From Bacteroidales bacterium (lineage in GTDB: Bacteria; Bacteroidota; Bacteroidia; Bacteroidales; UBA932), in NCBI GenBank assembly GCA_017548505.1, contig JAFYZX010000013.1, forward strand, positions 1 to 42,082: a stretch of DNA of 42,082 nt. Direction: 5' to 3'. The position numbers were made by a program, and so were the translations under genes. The notes beneath the pieces are model-generated. The model was not told the DNA's origin and did no database searches. It was given only the letters and a program-made list of their open reading frames with translations. This document shows, one piece after another, positions 9,418-16,997 of the stretch (the first letter of the stretch is position 1; each line of letters starts with the position of its first letter).

Positions 9418-10374
9418 TTACATTAAAAAGAATGTCAAAAGGAATGGAACGGCTATGTTAATCACGATGCCGAAGTACAGAACTGCCGGCAGAATGCCGT
9501 TTCCTTCAGCTTTCAGGATGATTGGAAGACTGGTGTCCGTAACTGTCGCTCCGCCGCTGGAAGTGGAGGCAAACCTGCCGAATACCCTTCCCAAAGGCTT
9601 GGCGCACACGATGGTGAAGAGTTCCCTCATAAGATTTGTCAGAAGGCAGATGGAGCCGATGGTTGCTCCCCACGCCTTGGTTGTCAATATGGAAGAGAGA
9701 GAATAATAGCCCATTGCAGTATTGATCGTAGCACTTTGCTGAAGTGACAGGTCATAGCCGCAAGACCTGATGACAAGATAAGCCATAACCGAGCCTATCC
9801 AGGTTCCCACAAGTGCAACAAGAGGAAGCCACAGAACCCGTCTTGGAACCTTCTTTACCAGGGCAAGTATACTGTCTCCCATCCCGATATTGATTCCCAC
9901 AGACAGCAGCATCGCATACAGAACCCAGTCTGAATATGACTCAAAGTCAAGGGCATAGAAAGCATCCGGCAGAATCCTTGTCAGCGCCAGAACAAGCCCC
10001 AGCACAAAGCATCCAAGTATTATCGCACTGTCTTTGAATCCGCTTCCCCCGCCTTCGGGAACCGCCTCTTCTGTGATATCCTGTTCACTCTCAGCAGAGT
10101 CTTTGCTTTTTTTACGGTCTATCACATACTTGGTAAAAAGCCAGGTAAAGACAATGCAAGTGCCCGTTCCCAGCACAAAAAGAATCGCGGAGATTACTCC
10201 TGTTGACTTGATCGCCCCGATGATCTCCTCGTTCAGTCCCACTCTTACTCCCATGACAAACAGCAGTATACACACGGTTGCCATCACAACGGCTGAAACC
10301 CATTTGCCGTTGTGCCCCCTGAGGAACATCCCCACAATTATACCGAATATCAGAAGTCCGAGAGTGATAAGCAT
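9418..10374 (-). CDS. lysO: LysO-family (DUF340) amino-acid exporter
   Basis: This 318-residue integral membrane protein has about eight hydrophobic segments in two groups: residues 1-90 and 110-318. The linker of about 20 residues is charged (DRKKSKDSAESEQDITEEA). The second half carries the family signature GGATVTDTSLPIILKAEG and the SVGINIGMGDS segment. Characterised members export L-lysine across the cytoplasmic membrane. Here it is the promoter-proximal gene of the histidine-degradation unit, so it may export an amino acid that accumulates during histidine use; that is inference. The ATG at 10374 lies only 7 bp after a strong -7 element, so the mRNA may be leaderless. Confidence 0.85.
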   Translation of the reverse strand: MLITLGLLIFGIIVGMFLRGHNGKWVSAVVMATVCILLFVMGVRVGLNEEIIGAIKSTGVISAILFVLGTGTCIVFTWLFTKYVIDRKKSKDSAESEQDITEEAVPEGGGSGFKDSAIILGCFVLGLVLALTRILPDAFYALDFESYSDWVLYAMLLSVGINIGMGDSILALVKKVPRRVLWLPLVALVGTWIGSVMAYLVIRSCGYDLSLQQSATINTAMGYYSLSSILTTKAWGATIGSICLLTNLMRELFTIVCAKPLGRVFGRFASTSSGGATVTDTSLPIILKAEGNGILPAVLYFGIVINIAVPFLLTFFLM

Positions 10375-10381
10375 ACCTTTA

Positions 10382-10412
10382 CAAATATATTAACTATATT
10401 TACAACCTCAAA
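10382..10412 (-). promoter_or_regulatory. Bacteroidetes-type promoter of the lysO-hut unit
   Basis: The minus strand reads TTTG (10412-10409), a 19-bp spacer, then TATATTTG (10389-10382), a perfect match to the Bacteroidetes sigma-ABfr -33/-7 consensus. The LysO start codon is only 7 bp further on, which implies an almost leaderless transcript. The site lies in the 49-bp gap that also separates the divergent dispanin-like gene. Confidence 0.75.
10395..10402 (+). promoter_or_regulatory. Possible divergent -7 element for the dispanin-like gene
   Basis: The plus strand reads TATATTTA, one base from TAnnTTTG, 21 bp before the ATG at 10424. It overlaps the spacer of the opposing lysO promoter, so the two transcripts would compete. 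No TTTG stands at the usual -33 distance. Confidence 0.35.
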
Positions 10413-10423
10413 CAACAATTGCC

Positions 10424-10822
10424 ATGGAAGTAATCAACGATGATCAGAACCAGAACGGCTACTACAACCAGAACCAGTATCAGCAGCCATACCAGAATCC
10501 ATACGGCTACCAGCAGCCTAACCAGAATCAGATGCCACCTTATCCTAAACCGTCCAACAACCTGGTATGGGGCATATTAACCACTATTCTCTGCTGCCTT
10601 CCGTTTGGAATAGTATCCATAGTCTTCGCCTCAAAGGTAGATAGTTTATGGTACAGCGGCCGCTATCAGGAGGCAAAGGATGCAGCCAGGAAAGCGGGAA
10701 CATGGGCAATAGTGTCCGCTTCAATAGGTTTACTCTTCTTCATTATATATATCGTTGTCGTGGTATTGGCTGCAGCTAAGGGAATCAGCACCGGCCTTAC
10801 CGATTATATGGATCTTTATTAA
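10424..10822 (+). CDS. CD225/dispanin-like membrane protein with Q/N/Y-rich N-terminus
   Basis: The first 45 residues are dominated by Gln, Asn, Tyr and Pro (QNQNGYYNQNQYQQPYQNPY). Two membrane segments follow: LVWGILTTILCCLPFGIVSIVFA at about 47-69 and WAIVSASIGLLFFIIYIVVVVLAA at about 91-115. The short loop between them (YQEAKDAARKAGTWA) fits the CD225/dispanin family. Bacterial members have no settled function. It is followed 8 bp later by a DUF2752 gene, a pairing that looks like an operon. The ATG at 10424 is the only sensible start, just after the promoter region. Confidence 0.78.
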   Translation: MEVINDDQNQNGYYNQNQYQQPYQNPYGYQQPNQNQMPPYPKPSNNLVWGILTTILCCLPFGIVSIVFASKVDSLWYSGRYQEAKDAARKAGTWAIVSASIGLLFFIIYIVVVVLAAAKGISTGLTDYMDLY

Positions 10823-10830
10823 CGGACCTG

Positions 10831-11232
10831 ATGGCCCGGAAAATCCGGAAGATATGGATGTGGATAATCCCTGCCGCTATAGTGGCGGCAGGGGTATTTT
10901 ATTATTGCGTAAACCCGCTGGAATCCGATATAGCCCCAAAATGCCCGATGAAGCTTCTGACAGGTTGGCAATGTCCATCCTGCGGAGGGCAGAGGGCATT
11001 GCACGCCTTCCTGCACGGACGGATCGCCGAGGCCGTGTCCTATAACCTCTTCTTTATAATCGCGATACCTTTTCTTCTGGTAACCGCCTACGCTACACTG
11101 ATGATAAACAGGCCTCGCCCATCCAGGCTAACCGTCTCCCTATATAACTTTGCCACAAGCAAATACACGCTTATGTCCTATATAGCGGTTTACCTTGTCT
11201 GGTGGGTTGTAAGAAATCTGCTAGGGATTTGA
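10831..11232 (+). CDS. DUF2752 family membrane protein
   Basis: This 133-residue protein has three predicted membrane segments, at about residues 9-25, 67-87 and 112-130. The DUF2752 signature CPMKLLTGWQCPSCGGQRAL is at about 39-58, with its conserved CPxCGxxRA motif. The function of the family is not established. Its start lies 8 bp after the dispanin-like gene, so they are probably co-transcribed. Its stop is one base from the stop of the convergent gene on the other strand, leaving no room for a separate terminator. Confidence 0.85.
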   Translation: MARKIRKIWMWIIPAAIVAAGVFYYCVNPLESDIAPKCPMKLLTGWQCPSCGGQRALHAFLHGRIAEAVSYNLFFIIAIPFLLVTAYATLMINRPRPSRLTVSLYNFATSKYTLMSYIAVYLVWWVVRNLLGI

Positions 11233-11233
11233 A

Positions 11234-11671
11234 TCACTCCTGGCAAGGACTGAAAACCATATTCTCCACTCTCAGACTTTTGCGCAAGGGTACAAGATTT
11301 CCCTCACTATAGTCAAATATTTCCGTAGATCCGTCTTCAAGCGTGATTGTAACCACATTACGCTTGACGCGGTAAGTTCCCTTTTCAGAACTGCTGGACT
11401 CCCAGCCAGGCTGGGTTGGAACCTCTCCGTTAGCGTCCATATACATTGCCGGATGCGGCGGCATATATGTTTTGCGTGTCTTTACAACATCCTTGTCTGT
11501 AGTAAATTCCAAAGTATATGTAGTGGTCTCTGTTCCGGCATCGGCCACAAACATTTTCTCCACATACTGCCACTTGGTTCCCTTAAGCTTGAGTTTCTTG
11601 CCGTCCATACTCATAAACACCATACTTGCGCCCACAAGGAGCAGCAAAACTATTAAAAATCTGTATTTCAT
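11234..11671 (-). CDS. Small secreted protein, lipocalin-like in size
   Basis: I do not recognise this 145-residue protein. It begins with a hydrophobic export signal (MKYRFLIVLLLLVGASMVF). A beta-rich body follows, with GTKWQYVEKM, TYTLEFTTDK and GTYRVKRNVVTITLEDGS. The pattern of a GTKW opening and an alternating strand near the end resembles small lipocalin-like proteins of Bacteroidetes, but this is only a resemblance. It is the last gene of a three-gene minus-strand unit and starts 4 bp after the preceding lipoprotein gene. Confidence 0.6.
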   Translation of the reverse strand: MKYRFLIVLLLLVGASMVFMSMDGKKLKLKGTKWQYVEKMFVADAGTETTTYTLEFTTDKDVVKTRKTYMPPHPAMYMDANGEVPTQPGWESSSSEKGTYRVKRNVVTITLEDGSTEIFDYSEGNLVPLRKSLRVENMVFSPCQE

Positions 11672-11675
11672 AGTA

Positions 11676-12473
11676 TTACATTTTAATTTCAGTCAATCCG
11701 TCGAGGCTCATGATAAGACCCTCATAATCAGGTTCTGCAGAAAAAGCAGTCACTTCAAAGGCCTTGCCTTCACCTTTAGTCTCAAGCTGGCCTTTACTTT
11801 TCATTATGCTCCACTTGTAGTATGGCAGGCCATTCTCCTTGTCGATGTGCATGATGGTCTTGCCCCAAACATCCACAATAGCATTCTTCTCGGACTTTTC
11901 CTTGGTGATGATGTAAGCAGGGCGGCCGAAAATGGTCGTGTCCCTAACTGTAGTTCCCTCATCTCCGATCTTAAGTTGTTTGCCAAAGACAGTGTTGCTC
12001 ATCTGATCCTTCAGGTACCTGTATACAGCATCATCCACACCGTTGAATCCCGTCTTCTCGTTCCTCTTGATGTAAGTTTTCTTCTCATTGCCAATCGTAT
12101 AGAGAGTACGGGTGGAGTCTGTGCATACAAACAGGTTTGTCATCCCGCTTCCCTCTGACACACCGATCAGAATGTTCCCCTTGCGTGCATAGGTTCTGGT
12201 CATACAGACATTTCCAACATACATATTCTCGGTCAGGACGAAATCGTGCTTCCACCATTCCTTTCCCTCCTCCTTTGGGGCCTCGGCTTCTGCGGGAGCC
12301 TGTTCTTCTGCCTGTGCAACTTCCTGAGAAGGAGCCTGCTGCGTTGCAACAGCGTTTTGTTCTGTCTTCTGCTCAGTTTCCTGATCCGTGTTCTGGCCGG
12401 AGTTTCCTCCACCGCAAGCGCTCACCATAAGGAGGCTCGCAATTCCAATCAAAGAATAATAAATTGTCTTCAT
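11676..12473 (-). CDS. Predicted lipoprotein with Glu/Gln/Ala-rich linker
   Basis: The 265-residue protein has a lipoprotein signal (MKTIYYSLIGIASLLMVSAC) with the lipidated Cys at residue 20. A low-complexity stretch rich in Gln, Glu, Thr and Ala covers about residues 25-70 and probably acts as a flexible tether. The rest is a beta-rich domain with segments such as NMYVGNVCMTRTYARKGNIL and TTIFGRPAYIITKEKSEKN. I cannot assign a family. It sits 15 bp downstream of the AsmA-like gene and 4 bp upstream of the small secreted protein, suggesting a shared envelope-related transcript. Confidence 0.7.
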   Translation of the reverse strand: MKTIYYSLIGIASLLMVSACGGGNSGQNTDQETEQKTEQNAVATQQAPSQEVAQAEEQAPAEAEAPKEEGKEWWKHDFVLTENMYVGNVCMTRTYARKGNILIGVSEGSGMTNLFVCTDSTRTLYTIGNEKKTYIKRNEKTGFNGVDDAVYRYLKDQMSNTVFGKQLKIGDEGTTVRDTTIFGRPAYIITKEKSEKNAIVDVWGKTIMHIDKENGLPYYKWSIMKSKGQLETKGEGKAFEVTAFSAEPDYEGLIMSLDGLTEIKM

Positions 12474-12488
12474 AATACTTGTTTTATA

Positions 12489-14150
12489 TCATCGATTATT
12501 TCGTTTTTCCAGTTTCTGCTTTATGCGCTGGACAACATTCTCCTTTTTGTTTTTCTTCCTGTTTTTCATTTTCTGCGCTTCCTTGTAAGCCAGAGAGTTA
12601 AGGACGGTCTGTTCCACTCCGTTCAGAAGCGTGGAAACAATGTATGCGCCATAGTTCTTCATAGGGTCTCTAGTTGCCTCTACAGTGCACTTGAACGGTT
12701 CTTTCTTGAGTTTGCGCGGGTTCTGCCTATGGATCAGGCCTCCCTCCAGGAGACCGACTGCCTTTCCGTGCTTGGCAAGGAAAGCAATCGGAGTCTTTTC
12801 CGGATCTACCTCCAGTTTCAGGTTGTCATACAGCAGGCAGAAGTCTCCCTTAGTGGAAAACCTGTTGCCCGAGAAGGAGGTTTGGAGACTCTGTATGTTC
12901 CCCGATGCCGATGCTCCGAAAAGCGGCGTCAGGAGGCTGCCGAAATCACTGATATTGACATTTTTCACACTACCGCTGAAGGTAAAGGAGGAATTGCTGT
13001 CGTTTTTCATGTGGAGGGTGGCTGATCCGTGGCCGCCCTTACCCATTCGCGGAGTGATATGAAAAACTACAGTATGATCCGGCTCGTTGGAGAAGTTACT
13101 GACTTTAAGGCCCATGTCGTGGAGACTGAGCAATCCTGCCGAGCCTTCCGGTCGCTTGATTTCCATATTGTAATATGTAAGCCTGATATCAATGGTACCG
13201 ATATGGACAGGAATCGGGATTTTCAGGATAGACTCCTGCGGCATCGGAAATGTCTTCTTTGGCAAATACCTGGCATCGCGATGGGATGTAAGCTTGTCTC
13301 CCTCTATGAAGACGCTGTCTATCAAAATGCTTTTCTGGAGAACGGTGCGGACAATATTGACGGGCGAAGTGTGTAATTTCCTGGCGCTGAAGTCAGACCA
13401 TGTTACAGGAACCTTGCCTTTGGCTGCGGCAAGACGTGTCTTGTGAACGGTATTTCTTCCATGCAGGCCCTTTATTACCACACCTTCTGAATTCCTGGTT
13501 CCCAGGCTGTCCACATCAAGGCGGTACAGGCTGTCGGCAGAAACATAGGCAAACCCGGATGCGGAGATTTCATAAAGAGAGTCGCAATAGGTCAACTTCC
13601 TGTCCTCCAGACAATATGAAATGTCAAATACGGATAGGTCAATATCCCGGGCGGAGAGATTCAGCTTGTCATCCTTTCTCCTCAGAGAAACACATCCATC
13701 ATTAACGGAGACCTTCTTAACCCCAACGTTCTTTAAATAGTTCACCATTCCGGCTTTGGCGTTGGAGACAGCCAAAGTATCGGCAGGCTGAAGATTTACT
13801 GTTATTTCCGGATTGTTTATCGTGAGATAATCCAGATTAGCCTGCTTGTCCTTCCAGATTCGCCAAAGCTTTACCGGTCCGGCCTCAATGCTTTTGACAG
13901 AACAGGAAATGCCCTTTTGCGGATAACCGAACCTCACATCCTTGACTTCCACCTTCCGGGATGCCAGGTTTATATCAATGCCAGAGTAATTCAGTCTGAC
14001 GGAAGAAGAATCGTTAAAATGCTTCCTGATTACACGGTCTGCGATTCCGGAAAGGATAGTATCTGCATTATTGTCAATAACATAGAACAATAAGGCAGCC
14101 ACTCCCGCCAAGGCGGAAAGCCAAACAACTATCTTGGATTTAACACCCAT
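12489..14150 (-). CDS. AsmA/DUF748-like membrane-anchored protein
   Basis: This 553-residue protein has one N-terminal membrane segment (IVVWLSALAGVAALLFYVI, about residues 7-25). It is followed by long beta-rich repeats typical of AsmA-like inner-membrane proteins that project into the periplasm, such as LNYSGIDINLASRKVEVKDV and LHMKNDSNSSFTFSGSV. The last 50 residues are strongly basic (KMKNRKKNKKENVVQRIKQK). Members of this broad superfamily are linked to lipid transport or outer-membrane assembly, but no specific role can be given. It appears to head the unit with the lipoprotein and the small secreted protein. Confidence 0.6.
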   Translation of the reverse strand: MGVKSKIVVWLSALAGVAALLFYVIDNNADTILSGIADRVIRKHFNDSSSVRLNYSGIDINLASRKVEVKDVRFGYPQKGISCSVKSIEAGPVKLWRIWKDKQANLDYLTINNPEITVNLQPADTLAVSNAKAGMVNYLKNVGVKKVSVNDGCVSLRRKDDKLNLSARDIDLSVFDISYCLEDRKLTYCDSLYEISASGFAYVSADSLYRLDVDSLGTRNSEGVVIKGLHGRNTVHKTRLAAAKGKVPVTWSDFSARKLHTSPVNIVRTVLQKSILIDSVFIEGDKLTSHRDARYLPKKTFPMPQESILKIPIPVHIGTIDIRLTYYNMEIKRPEGSAGLLSLHDMGLKVSNFSNEPDHTVVFHITPRMGKGGHGSATLHMKNDSNSSFTFSGSVKNVNISDFGSLLTPLFGASASGNIQSLQTSFSGNRFSTKGDFCLLYDNLKLEVDPEKTPIAFLAKHGKAVGLLEGGLIHRQNPRKLKKEPFKCTVEATRDPMKNYGAYIVSTLLNGVEQTVLNSLAYKEAQKMKNRKKNKKENVVQRIKQKLEKRNNR

Positions 14151-14178
14151 CTGAGGACCGGAACTGGTTTACTGTCCG

Positions 14179-14186
14179 TAAAGTTA
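14179..14186 (-). promoter_or_regulatory. Possible -7 element for the AsmA-like unit
   Basis: The minus strand reads TAACTTTA, one base from TAnnTTTG, about 28 bp before the ATG at 14150. The expected -33 TTTG is not clear. It is back to back with the stronger promoter of the C69 peptidase. Confidence 0.3.
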
Positions 14187-14200
14187 TAAAGAAAACTCCA

Positions 14201-14232
14201 TTTTCATATTAAGAGGGAGGATGTTATCTTTG
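14201..14232 (+). promoter_or_regulatory. Promoter of the C69 dipeptidase gene
   Basis: A perfect -7 element, TATCTTTG, is at 14225-14232. A TTTTC tract at 14201-14205, about 19 bp upstream, stands in for the -33 TTTG. The start codon is at 14256, giving a leader of roughly 15-20 bases. Confidence 0.6.
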
Positions 14233-14255
14233 TTGAAACAAAATGTTATGGTCTT

Positions 14256-15890
14256 ATGAGAAGGTTTCTTTTTTCATCGGCGACGGCAATTGCCGTTTTC
14301 TTGCTTTTCAGTACTGTTTCTTCATTTGCTCAAATATCGCCGTATCTTCCTGAAGATGAGCCGGCAAAGGAGAGCTGCACATCCATTATTGTTGGACGCG
14401 GAGCTTCTGATGACGGGTCTGTGATGACATCGCATACCTGCGACGCGAACTACAGGACCTGGGTAACTATGGAGCCGAGGAAGGTTTTTGCAGGAGGGCA
14501 GGACGAAATCCGCTGGGGGCTTCTGCACACGGAAGAGCCATACGACCTGAGAAATACAGAGGTAAAGGGGGCGGTTCCTGCGCCTGAAGGAGAAACTTTC
14601 CGGTTCCTGAATGTTGCCTATCCGTGCATGAACGAAAAGCAGCTGGCAATGGGAGAAACCACCACGGAAGGGAAGCGGGAACTGGTGAACAAGGAAGGCC
14701 TTTTCCAGATAGAGGAACTGGAAAGGATAGCTCTGCAAAGATGCTCGACGGCTCGCGACGCCATTAAGCTAATGGGAAGACTTGCAGAGGAATACGGTTA
14801 CGGAGACTGGGGAGAATCGCTGACAGTCATAGATAAGAAAGAAGCCTGGCTGTTCGAGATATACGGAAGCGGAAAGAGCGGCAAGAAGCCGGGAGCTCTG
14901 TGGGCCGCGCAGAGAATTCCGGACGACCACGTGAGCATAAGCGCCAACGTGCCTAGAATCGGAGTGATAGACTTCAAGGATCCGGACAGCTTCATGTACG
15001 GATCTGACCTCAGAGAAAGATGCAAGGAGCTGGGATTGTGGGACGGAAAGGCCCCATTCAAGTTCTGGCCGATGGTAACAACCTACAAGAGTAATTTCTA
15101 CTACAGGGAGTACTTTGTGCTGAACGCCGTGGCTCCGAGCCTTGGACTCAAGTTCGAGGACGAGGAAATGCCTTTCTCCGTAAAGCCGGATCAGAAGATA
15201 AGCGCACAGAGGATGTTCGAGCTTTACAGGGAAACATACGACGGAACTGATTTCGACCAGGTTAAAGACCTGAAGATTGAAGTTAAAAGAAGAGTTAGGA
15301 ATGAAGATGGAGAAATGGTTACGGTTACCGACACTACCGCCCCTATCAGCACCTTTATGACAAAAGACACCCGCACCCTGCTTAACCAGCTGAAGCCCGG
15401 ATGCGCCCCGTCAATAAGAACCATCGCAGTTATACAGTGCTCATACTCAGAGATTATCAAGCTCCGCGGATGGCTTCCTGACGAGGTAGGCGGAGTGGCA
15501 TACTTTGCATTTGACAACCCGGCCCAGACTCCTAGAGTGCCTATCTACGCAGGACAGACGGAACTCCCGAAAGGATTTGACGTATGCGGCCAGAAACGTT
15601 ACCGCAAGGATGCCGCAATCTGGCGGTTCAGGGAAACCAACCGCGTAGCCACAATCGGCTGGGACAGAACAAAGGGAAAGATCAGAAAAGCCCTCGCGGA
15701 GTATGACAGGATGATATTTGAGGATACTCCGGAGGTGGAAAAGAAGGCGGTGGAACTGATCAAGGCAGGAAAGAAGGATGAGGCCGTTGAACTTCTCAAC
15801 GGATATTGCAGCCGTCTGAGTGCCTCCGAGCAGAGAACTTGGGAAGAACTAAGGGAGGAATTCTGGAGTATTTTCGCAAGAAGTTTGTAA
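14256..15890 (+). CDS. Secreted C69-family dipeptidase
   Basis: The 544-residue protein has a signal peptide (ATAIAVFLLFSTVSSFAQ) and a short pro-segment. Next comes SCTSIIVGRGASDDGS, where Cys41 is the expected N-terminal nucleophile of peptidase family C69 (PepD-like, Ntn-hydrolase fold), exposed by self-processing. The conserved downstream segments EEYGYGDWGESLTVIDKKEA and WLFEIYGSG support this. It probably hydrolyses dipeptides in the periplasm or outside the cell, which would suit an amino-acid fermenter. It has its own promoter, and its stop codon is part of the -7 element proposed for carA. Confidence 0.88.
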   Translation: MRRFLFSSATAIAVFLLFSTVSSFAQISPYLPEDEPAKESCTSIIVGRGASDDGSVMTSHTCDANYRTWVTMEPRKVFAGGQDEIRWGLLHTEEPYDLRNTEVKGAVPAPEGETFRFLNVAYPCMNEKQLAMGETTTEGKRELVNKEGLFQIEELERIALQRCSTARDAIKLMGRLAEEYGYGDWGESLTVIDKKEAWLFEIYGSGKSGKKPGALWAAQRIPDDHVSISANVPRIGVIDFKDPDSFMYGSDLRERCKELGLWDGKAPFKFWPMVTTYKSNFYYREYFVLNAVAPSLGLKFEDEEMPFSVKPDQKISAQRMFELYRETYDGTDFDQVKDLKIEVKRRVRNEDGEMVTVTDTTAPISTFMTKDTRTLLNQLKPGCAPSIRTIAVIQCSYSEIIKLRGWLPDEVGGVAYFAFDNPAQTPRVPIYAGQTELPKGFDVCGQKRYRKDAAIWRFRETNRVATIGWDRTKGKIRKALAEYDRMIFEDTPEVEKKAVELIKAGKKDEAVELLNGYCSRLSASEQRTWEELREEFWSIFARSL

Positions 15891-15895
15891 CTTTG
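15888..15895 (+). promoter_or_regulatory. Candidate -7 element of carAB
   Basis: The plus strand reads TAACTTTG, a perfect TAnnTTTG match, and its TAA is also the stop codon of the dipeptidase gene. The carA ATG follows 25 bp later. The -33 region lacks a clear TTTG, so the call rests mainly on the -7 element and its position. Confidence 0.5.
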
Positions 15896-15920
15896 AAGCC
15901 CGAATAGACATTCATCTGCG

Positions 15921-16997
15921 ATGAAATCACTCAACAGAATAAAACTTGTATTGGAGAATGGCCTTGAATTTCAGGGCTATTCTTTTGGGTACCAGAAGAG
16001 TGCAGAGGGAGAGGTGGTATTCAACACAGCGATGGTGGGATACCCGGAAAGCCTTACGGATCCGTCTTATTCCGGGCAGATTCTCTGCATAACCTACCCC
16101 ATTATCGGAAACTACGGAGTACCGGACGACCGTGTGGACTCATACGGAATATCAAAAGTTTTCGAGTCTGAAAAGATTCACGTCAGGGGTCTGGTGATTT
16201 CCTGCTATTCGGAGAACTACAGCCACTGGGATTCCGCCAGAAGTCTGGACGAGTGGATGAAAAGCCACAAGATTCCGGGAATCTACGGGGTTGATACAAG
16301 GGAACTTACCAAAGTGTTAAGGGAAAACGGGGCTATGCTCGGAAGGATAGTTCCGCTGGGAAGCCGCAAGAAGGGCCCTGTCGCAGACCCTAACCTGGAC
16401 AATCAGGTAGATATAGTTTCCTGCAAGGACGTGACAGTTTACGGCCAGGGAACCAAACGGGTGGTGCTGGTGGATTGCGGAGTAAAGAACAACATACTCA
16501 GATGCCTGATAAACAGGAATGTGGAAGTGTTGAGGGTTCCTTGGGACTACGATTTCAACCTGCTGGAGTGGGACGGCCTGTTCATTTCAAACGGGCCGGG
16601 AAACCCTGAGCTGTGCACCAAGGCCGTGGAGCATCTCAAGGTCGCAATGAAAGGCGACAAGCCAATCTTCGGCATTTGTATGGGCAACCAGCTGATGGCC
16701 AGGGCCGCCGGGGCAAAGACCTACAAGCTCAAATACGGACACCGCAGCCACAACCAGCCGGTTAGGATGCTTGGAACGGACTGCTGCTTTGTTACCAGCC
16801 AGAACCACGGATTCGCCGTGGACGACAGCACTCTGGACAAGGACTGGGAACCGCTGTTCGTGAACATGAACGACGGCACCAACGAGGGTATTCGCCACAA
16901 GAAAAAGCCTTTCTTCTCCGCCCAGTTCCATCCTGAGGCCACAAGCGGCCCCACCGACACTGAATTTTTGTTTGACCAGTTCATAAACCTCCTGTAA
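15921..16997 (+). CDS. carA: Carbamoyl-phosphate synthase small (glutaminase) subunit
   Basis: CarA hydrolyses glutamine and channels ammonia to CarB for carbamoyl phosphate, used in pyrimidine and arginine synthesis. Its 358 residues comprise the N-terminal CPSase small-chain domain (about 1-140, with the conserved GYPESLTDPSYSGQI segment) and a class I glutamine amidotransferase domain (about 180-358). The catalytic triad is visible: Cys253 in FGICMGNQ, His337 and Glu339 in QFHPEA. The stop codon is immediately followed by the carB ATG, so the subunits are made from one transcript. Confidence 0.97.
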   Translation: MKSLNRIKLVLENGLEFQGYSFGYQKSAEGEVVFNTAMVGYPESLTDPSYSGQILCITYPIIGNYGVPDDRVDSYGISKVFESEKIHVRGLVISCYSENYSHWDSARSLDEWMKSHKIPGIYGVDTRELTKVLRENGAMLGRIVPLGSRKKGPVADPNLDNQVDIVSCKDVTVYGQGTKRVVLVDCGVKNNILRCLINRNVEVLRVPWDYDFNLLEWDGLFISNGPGNPELCTKAVEHLKVAMKGDKPIFGICMGNQLMARAAGAKTYKLKYGHRSHNQPVRMLGTDCCFVTSQNHGFAVDDSTLDKDWEPLFVNMNDGTNEGIRHKKKPFFSAQFHPEATSGPTDTEFLFDQFINLL

